From: Roseiflexus castenholzii DSM 13941
Lineage (GTDB): Bacteria > Chloroflexota > Chloroflexia > Chloroflexales > Roseiflexaceae
DNA: 64,000 nucleotides
Assembly: GCF_000017805.1 (NCBI RefSeq)
Contig: NC_009767.1
Location: 2,790,001 to 2,854,000 of the forward strand
Reading direction: 5' to 3'
Part shown: piece after piece, positions 60,458-64,000 of the stretch
How the letters are laid out: the number at the start of each line of letters is the position of its first letter
Numbering within the stretch: position 1 is the stretch's first letter
Made by a program: the position numbers and the translations under genes
Notes under the pieces: model-generated
The model's database searches: none
The model's input: the letters and a program-made list of their open reading frames with translations, nothing else
Told to the model about the DNA's origin: nothing

Positions 60458-61786
60458 TTACCGCGTGGTTGGCGGGGTTGTGGTCGCCGCTGGCGCAAAC
60501 ATGCGCGATGCAACATAGTTGGCAATCCCTTCGGCGTTGGCGTACTCCATATTTGCCAGCACGATGATCGTCGCGCGGTCGTCGGGGTAGCGGGCAAAGA
60601 AGGTGGCGACGCCGGTCATATTACCGGGATGACTGATGCGCCGTCGTCCATCGATGGTTTCGATCTTCCAGCCAAAACCGTAATTGCGCAGCGCCGGAGT
60701 AAACATCTGCTCCAGTTGGGTGCGCGTAAGCGCCTCTTCGGTAGAGAGCGCCTGATCCCAGCGAAAGAGATCGCCGACGGTCGAGTACAACCCTCCGGCG
60801 GCGTAGAGAGTGGAGGCGTCGAGGAAGCCGGATTTCCTGCCGGGTGTGACATACCCCTGCGCGCCGTCGATGATTGTGCCGCGACTGGTATCATAGCCGG
60901 TATTCGTCATGCCGAGCGGAACGAAGAAGCGTTGCTCCAGATAATCGGCGTACTCCATGCCCGACACGCGCTCGATGATCAATCCGAGCAGCACATAGTT
61001 CGAATTGCAGTAGTGGTAAAGCGTGCCTGGCGCAAAACTGAGCGGGAAATCCCGGAATCGCTCGACCAGTTCCTGTGGCGTTGCCGGGTTCATTTCGGTC
61101 GGCTCGAACCCGGCGAAGGCGGTATAGTCCACGAGCCCGGAAGTATGCGTCAGCAGATGGCGAATCGTCAGCGGCTTCCAGGCGTCAGGGCAGGGATCGA
61201 GATAGGCGCAGATAGCGTCATCGACGGTCAATTTGCCATCCTGCTGCAACGCAAGAATAGCGGCGGCAGTGAACTGTTTGGTGACCGACGCAAGTCGGAA
61301 GCGGGTCTGCACGGTGTTGGGGACGTTATCATCGGCATTACCGTACCCCCGTGCAATGACCACCTCGCCGTTTTGGGCGACGAGCACGGCGCCCTGAAAC
61401 TGTCCGCTGCTCGTCAGTCCGCTCAGGTAGGCATCGATCTCGCGTCCGAGCGGGCTGAGCGGCGGCGCGCCGGGACCCGCCCCCGCCATCAGGGTTGGCG
61501 TTGGCGGTGGCGCCGGCGTCGCCGATGGCTGCGGGATCTGTGTTGGGCGCGGCGTTGCTGAAGCGGCAACTGTGGGCGCAGGTGCGACCGCTGCCGGAAG
61601 CGGGGTTGGGGGCGGGGCGGCTTCTTGCTGCATCCGGCGTGTTATGAACGGCGCGCTGCACGTGCCGAGCACAATGAGCAGGGCGCCTGCGGCAATGGCA
61701 ACCGCGCGCCACACCGGCGTTGCGGCACGCTGTGCGTGATGTCGCCGTCGGCGACGATTGCGGGATTGAGAGTACACGGGTTGCAT
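60458..61786 (-). CDS. Membrane-anchored serine hydrolase (beta-lactamase / class C PBP-like)
   Basis: 442 residues. An arginine-rich cytoplasmic start (RNRRRRRHH) is followed by one transmembrane helix (AVAIAAGALLIVLGTC) and a Pro/Ala/Thr linker of about 60 residues. The catalytic domain has the family's three motifs: RLASVTKQF (SxxK), YHYCNSNY (YxN as YCN) and RRISHPGNM (HxG in place of KTG). It resembles D-aminopeptidase/EstB-type hydrolases more than true beta-lactamases. Active outside the membrane, perhaps on peptidoglycan peptides or esters. Confidence 0.9.
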   Translation of the reverse strand: MQPVYSQSRNRRRRRHHAQRAATPVWRAVAIAAGALLIVLGTCSAPFITRRMQQEAAPPPTPLPAAVAPAPTVAASATPRPTQIPQPSATPAPPPTPTLMAGAGPGAPPLSPLGREIDAYLSGLTSSGQFQGAVLVAQNGEVVIARGYGNADDNVPNTVQTRFRLASVTKQFTAAAILALQQDGKLTVDDAICAYLDPCPDAWKPLTIRHLLTHTSGLVDYTAFAGFEPTEMNPATPQELVERFRDFPLSFAPGTLYHYCNSNYVLLGLIIERVSGMEYADYLEQRFFVPLGMTNTGYDTSRGTIIDGAQGYVTPGRKSGFLDASTLYAAGGLYSTVGDLFRWDQALSTEEALTRTQLEQMFTPALRNYGFGWKIETIDGRRRISHPGNMTGVATFFARYPDDRATIIVLANMEYANAEGIANYVASRMFAPAATTTPPTTR

Positions 61787-62689
61787 GCGACTCGTTGTGC
61801 GGTCGAGAATTGAGAACCTGATAGCAGGGGTTAGGGGTCAGAGACGACCGTCAACCTTTTCACCCTCCACCGGTGCGTTGCGCGGCGCCGTGGCGCCCGG
61901 GTTGTGATCCACGAAGGACACGAATGGGCACGAAGCCGCCTGACTTTTCCATAACACGAACTTTTCACCCTCCACCGGTGCGTTGCGCGGCGCCGTGGCG
62001 CCCGGGTTGTGATCCACGAAGGACACGAATGGGCACGAAGCCGCCTGACTTTTCCATAACACGAACTTTTCACCCTCCACCGGTGCGTTGCGCGGCGCCG
62101 TGGCGCCCGGGTTGTGATCCACGAAGGACACGAATGGGCACGAAGCCGCCTGACTTTTCCATAACACGAACTTTTCACCCTCCACCGGTGCGTTGCGCGG
62201 CGCCGTGGCGCCCGGGTTGTGATCCACGAAGGACACGAATGGGCACGAAGCCGCCTGACTTTTCCATAACACGAACTTTTCACCCTCCACCGGTGCGTTG
62301 CGCGGCGCCGTGGCGCCCGGGTTGTGATCCACGAAGGACACGAATGGGCACGAAGCCGCCTGACTTTTCCATAACACGAACTTTTCACCCTCCACCGGTG
62401 CGTTGCGCGGCGCCGTGGCGCCCGGGTTGTGATCCACGAAGGACACGAATGGGCACGAAGCCGCCTGACTTTTCCATAACACGAACTTTTCACCCTCCAC
62501 CGGTGCGTTGCGCGGCGCCGTGGCGCCCGGGTTGTGATCCACGAAGGACACGAATGGGCACGAAGCCGCCTGACTTAACACGAAACCTGAACGCCGTCCA
62601 CGTGCAACCCTTATTACCCTGCCTGCGCGTCTGCTCTGTATTGAGGCGGGTGTTGCGCGATTGAGCGCGCCATCCGCCGGCAATCCTTA
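61787..62689. other. 900-bp gene-free stretch holding the 105-bp array
   Basis: Apart from the seven 105-bp repeats it contains a second short direct repeat, CCTTATTACCCTGC, at 62609-62622 and 62685-62698, the latter touching the 3' end of the glycosyltransferase gene. I support no gene here. Confidence 0.6.
61861..62575. repeat. Seven tandem 105-bp repeats
   Basis: CACCCTCCACCGGTGCGTTG recurs at 61861, 61966, 62071, 62176, 62281, 62386 and 62491, and by eye the copies are identical up to the last, which is truncated. Each unit holds GGCGCC-GT-GGCGCC and GGACACGAATGGGCACGAAG. The period is divisible by three, so long open frames appear on both strands; they are artefacts. Confidence 0.92.
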
Positions 62690-63955
62690 TTACCCTGCGC
62701 GCATCCATGCGCTGCGCTGCCGGAGGAGATCACGATAGACGCTAAGAATATCGCAGGCGACGTGTTCCCAGCCGAACCGCAACGCGCGTTCGCGCGCCGC
62801 AGCGCCCATAGCGGCACGCCCGGCATCGTCCCGCAGCAGGCGCTCAAGATGCCGCGCCAGCGTCACCGGATCGGCTGGCGGGGTCAACAACCCGCTCACG
62901 CCATCTTCCACAATGAACGCCGGACCTCCCGCATTCGTGGCGATAACCGGCCTGCCGCATGCCAGCGCTTCGAGCGCCGCCATTCCGAACGACTCATAGT
63001 GCGACGGCATGGTCACAACATCGGCGGCAGCATAGTACAGCGGCAGACGATCCTGCGGTTGCGCTCCGGCGAAGTGAACGACATCGGCGATGTCGAGCCG
63101 CTGGCGCAGCGCGTCCAATCGCCGTTGCTCGGCGTTCCATTGCGCGCGTTCCTCTTCGCCGCCGCCGCCGACGATCAGCGTCGTCAGCGCGCCGCACCAC
63201 GCAGGGTGGCGTTGCAGCAGCAGCGCGCCGGCTTCGATCAGCGCGTCGATCCCCTTGAGCGGCTCAATACGCGCCACCAGCAGGACGACGCGGTGTGGGG
63301 GAGGCGGCAGATCGAGCGCCGCGCGCGCCTCCACGAGATCGCGGGGTCGAAAGCGGCGCAGGTCAACACCGGCCGGCACAACCCTGATCTTCTCTGCGTC
63401 CGCGTTATAGTGCCAGACCATCTGCGCCCGGTCGAGCGGCGTTGCTGCAATGATCATATCAGCCTCGCGCAGAATGCCTCCCTCGACAGCGACTCGCTGC
63501 CTGGTCTCGCGTTCTTCTGACCCGCGCGCCACCTGGTTTTTCATTGCGCCAAGGGTATGGAACATATGCACGACAGGCGCGCCCCAACTGCGGCGCAGCG
63601 CCAGCGCCGCTTCGCCGGAGACCCAGTAATGACTGTGGATGATGTCGTAGTGCAGGTCTTCACTATCGGCGAAGCAGCGCACCCGCCCAATAAACTCCGG
63701 CAAATAGTCCAGCAGACGATTTTTGTCGTAGGGGGCTGATGGACCGGCGCGCACGTGGATCAGTCGCACCCCCTGATCGATCGGAACGATCGCCGGCGCG
63801 GTGCGTTCCTGCGCGCGGGTGAAAATATCGACCGAAATGCCGCGCCGTCCGAACTCGCGGCTCAATTCTCGAACATACACATTCATGCCACCCGCCTCCT
63901 TGCCTCCGAGACGCGCGAGGGGGCTGCTATGAACGCTGAGCATTGCAATGCGCAT
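62690..63955 (-). CDS. GT4-family glycosyltransferase
   Basis: 421 residues, retaining GT-B fold. The N-terminal domain starts MRIAMLSVHSSPLARLGGKE then AGGMNVYVRELSREFGRRG, the glycine-rich acceptor loop seen in sucrose-phosphate-synthase/MshA-type enzymes, followed by YDIIHSHYWVSGEAA. The C-terminal donor domain has RVVLLVARIEPLKGIDALIE and MPSHYESFGMAALEALACGRPVIAT, with the E-x7-E motif that contacts the nucleotide sugar. ATG 63955 with GGGAG before it. It may make a glycosidic storage compound, solute or lipid; the substrate cannot be read from the sequence. Confidence 0.9.
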   Translation of the reverse strand: MRIAMLSVHSSPLARLGGKEAGGMNVYVRELSREFGRRGISVDIFTRAQERTAPAIVPIDQGVRLIHVRAGPSAPYDKNRLLDYLPEFIGRVRCFADSEDLHYDIIHSHYWVSGEAALALRRSWGAPVVHMFHTLGAMKNQVARGSEERETRQRVAVEGGILREADMIIAATPLDRAQMVWHYNADAEKIRVVPAGVDLRRFRPRDLVEARAALDLPPPPHRVVLLVARIEPLKGIDALIEAGALLLQRHPAWCGALTTLIVGGGGEEERAQWNAEQRRLDALRQRLDIADVVHFAGAQPQDRLPLYYAAADVVTMPSHYESFGMAALEALACGRPVIATNAGGPAFIVEDGVSGLLTPPADPVTLARHLERLLRDDAGRAAMGAAARERALRFGWEHVACDILSVYRDLLRQRSAWMRAG

Positions 63956-64000
63956 GCAATTATTCTCCCGTATTGTGTGATGTGCGTAAAAGCGCGTACA

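Noticed and set aside
61861..62575. CRISPR array
   Set aside because: Whole 105-bp units repeat with no variable spacers, and no cas genes are present; the 47-50 kb array fails for the same reason.
61831..62683. Open frames in both strands over the 105-bp repeats
   Set aside because: The period is divisible by three and the copies are identical, so openness is trivial; no upstream start signal or known domain.

Overview
The window looks like chromosomal DNA of a filamentous anoxygenic phototroph of the Chloroflexota, most like Roseiflexus. This is an inference from the GC-rich sequence, the Uma2 (DUF820) genes, the very large DUF11/SdrD-type surface protein and the dispersed short repeat families. 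I see no rRNA, tRNA or CRISPR array.

Layout. 1-788: 5' part of a probable glycoside hydrolase (minus), then a small inverted-repeat element and a frameshifted LysR relic. 1744-8296 (plus): a molybdoenzyme operon made of a fused four-cluster ferredoxin/NrfD membrane subunit, a molybdopterin catalytic subunit, a TorD-like chaperone and an FmdE-like zinc protein. Facing it, 8191-10867 (minus), is modABC for molybdate uptake, so cofactor supply and enzyme sit together. 11216-13163: a PadR regulator and a Tat-exported DUF362 protein. 13500-16505: a polar amino acid ABC importer. 16604-17764: REP-like hairpins and a RAYT transposase gene broken by a 150-bp element. 17631-27923 (minus): a DUF4038 glycosidase, an M20 peptidase, an SDR-TPP fusion enzyme, a DUF4143 ATPase, a PLP decarboxylase, a GPH-family symporter and a TetR regulator.

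28490-50200 is an accessory, repeat-driven island. It holds four nearly identical tandem Uma2 genes whose coiled-coil tails differ by exact 42-bp steps, a 5176-residue secreted surface protein on the opposite strand, and about 3 kb of alternating 41/64-bp repeats directly upstream of that giant gene. The rest is mostly housekeeping and catabolism: a dienelactone-hydrolase-like enzyme, a YhhN membrane protein, a tightly overlapped four-gene sugar or polyol operon (two TIM-barrel isomerases and two Gfo/Idh/MocA dehydrogenases), glutamine-dependent NAD synthetase with a palindromic site in its promoter, a second Uma2 gene interrupted by a 568-bp relative of the inverted-repeat element, an RluA-type pseudouridine synthase, a membrane-anchored serine beta-lactamase-like hydrolase, seven perfect-looking 105-bp repeats and a GT4 glycosyltransferase.

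The strongest points for a second look are the Uma2/giant-protein/array island, the two genes split by the same short inverted-repeat element family, the SDR-TPP fusion, and the molybdoenzyme that shows no Tat signal.
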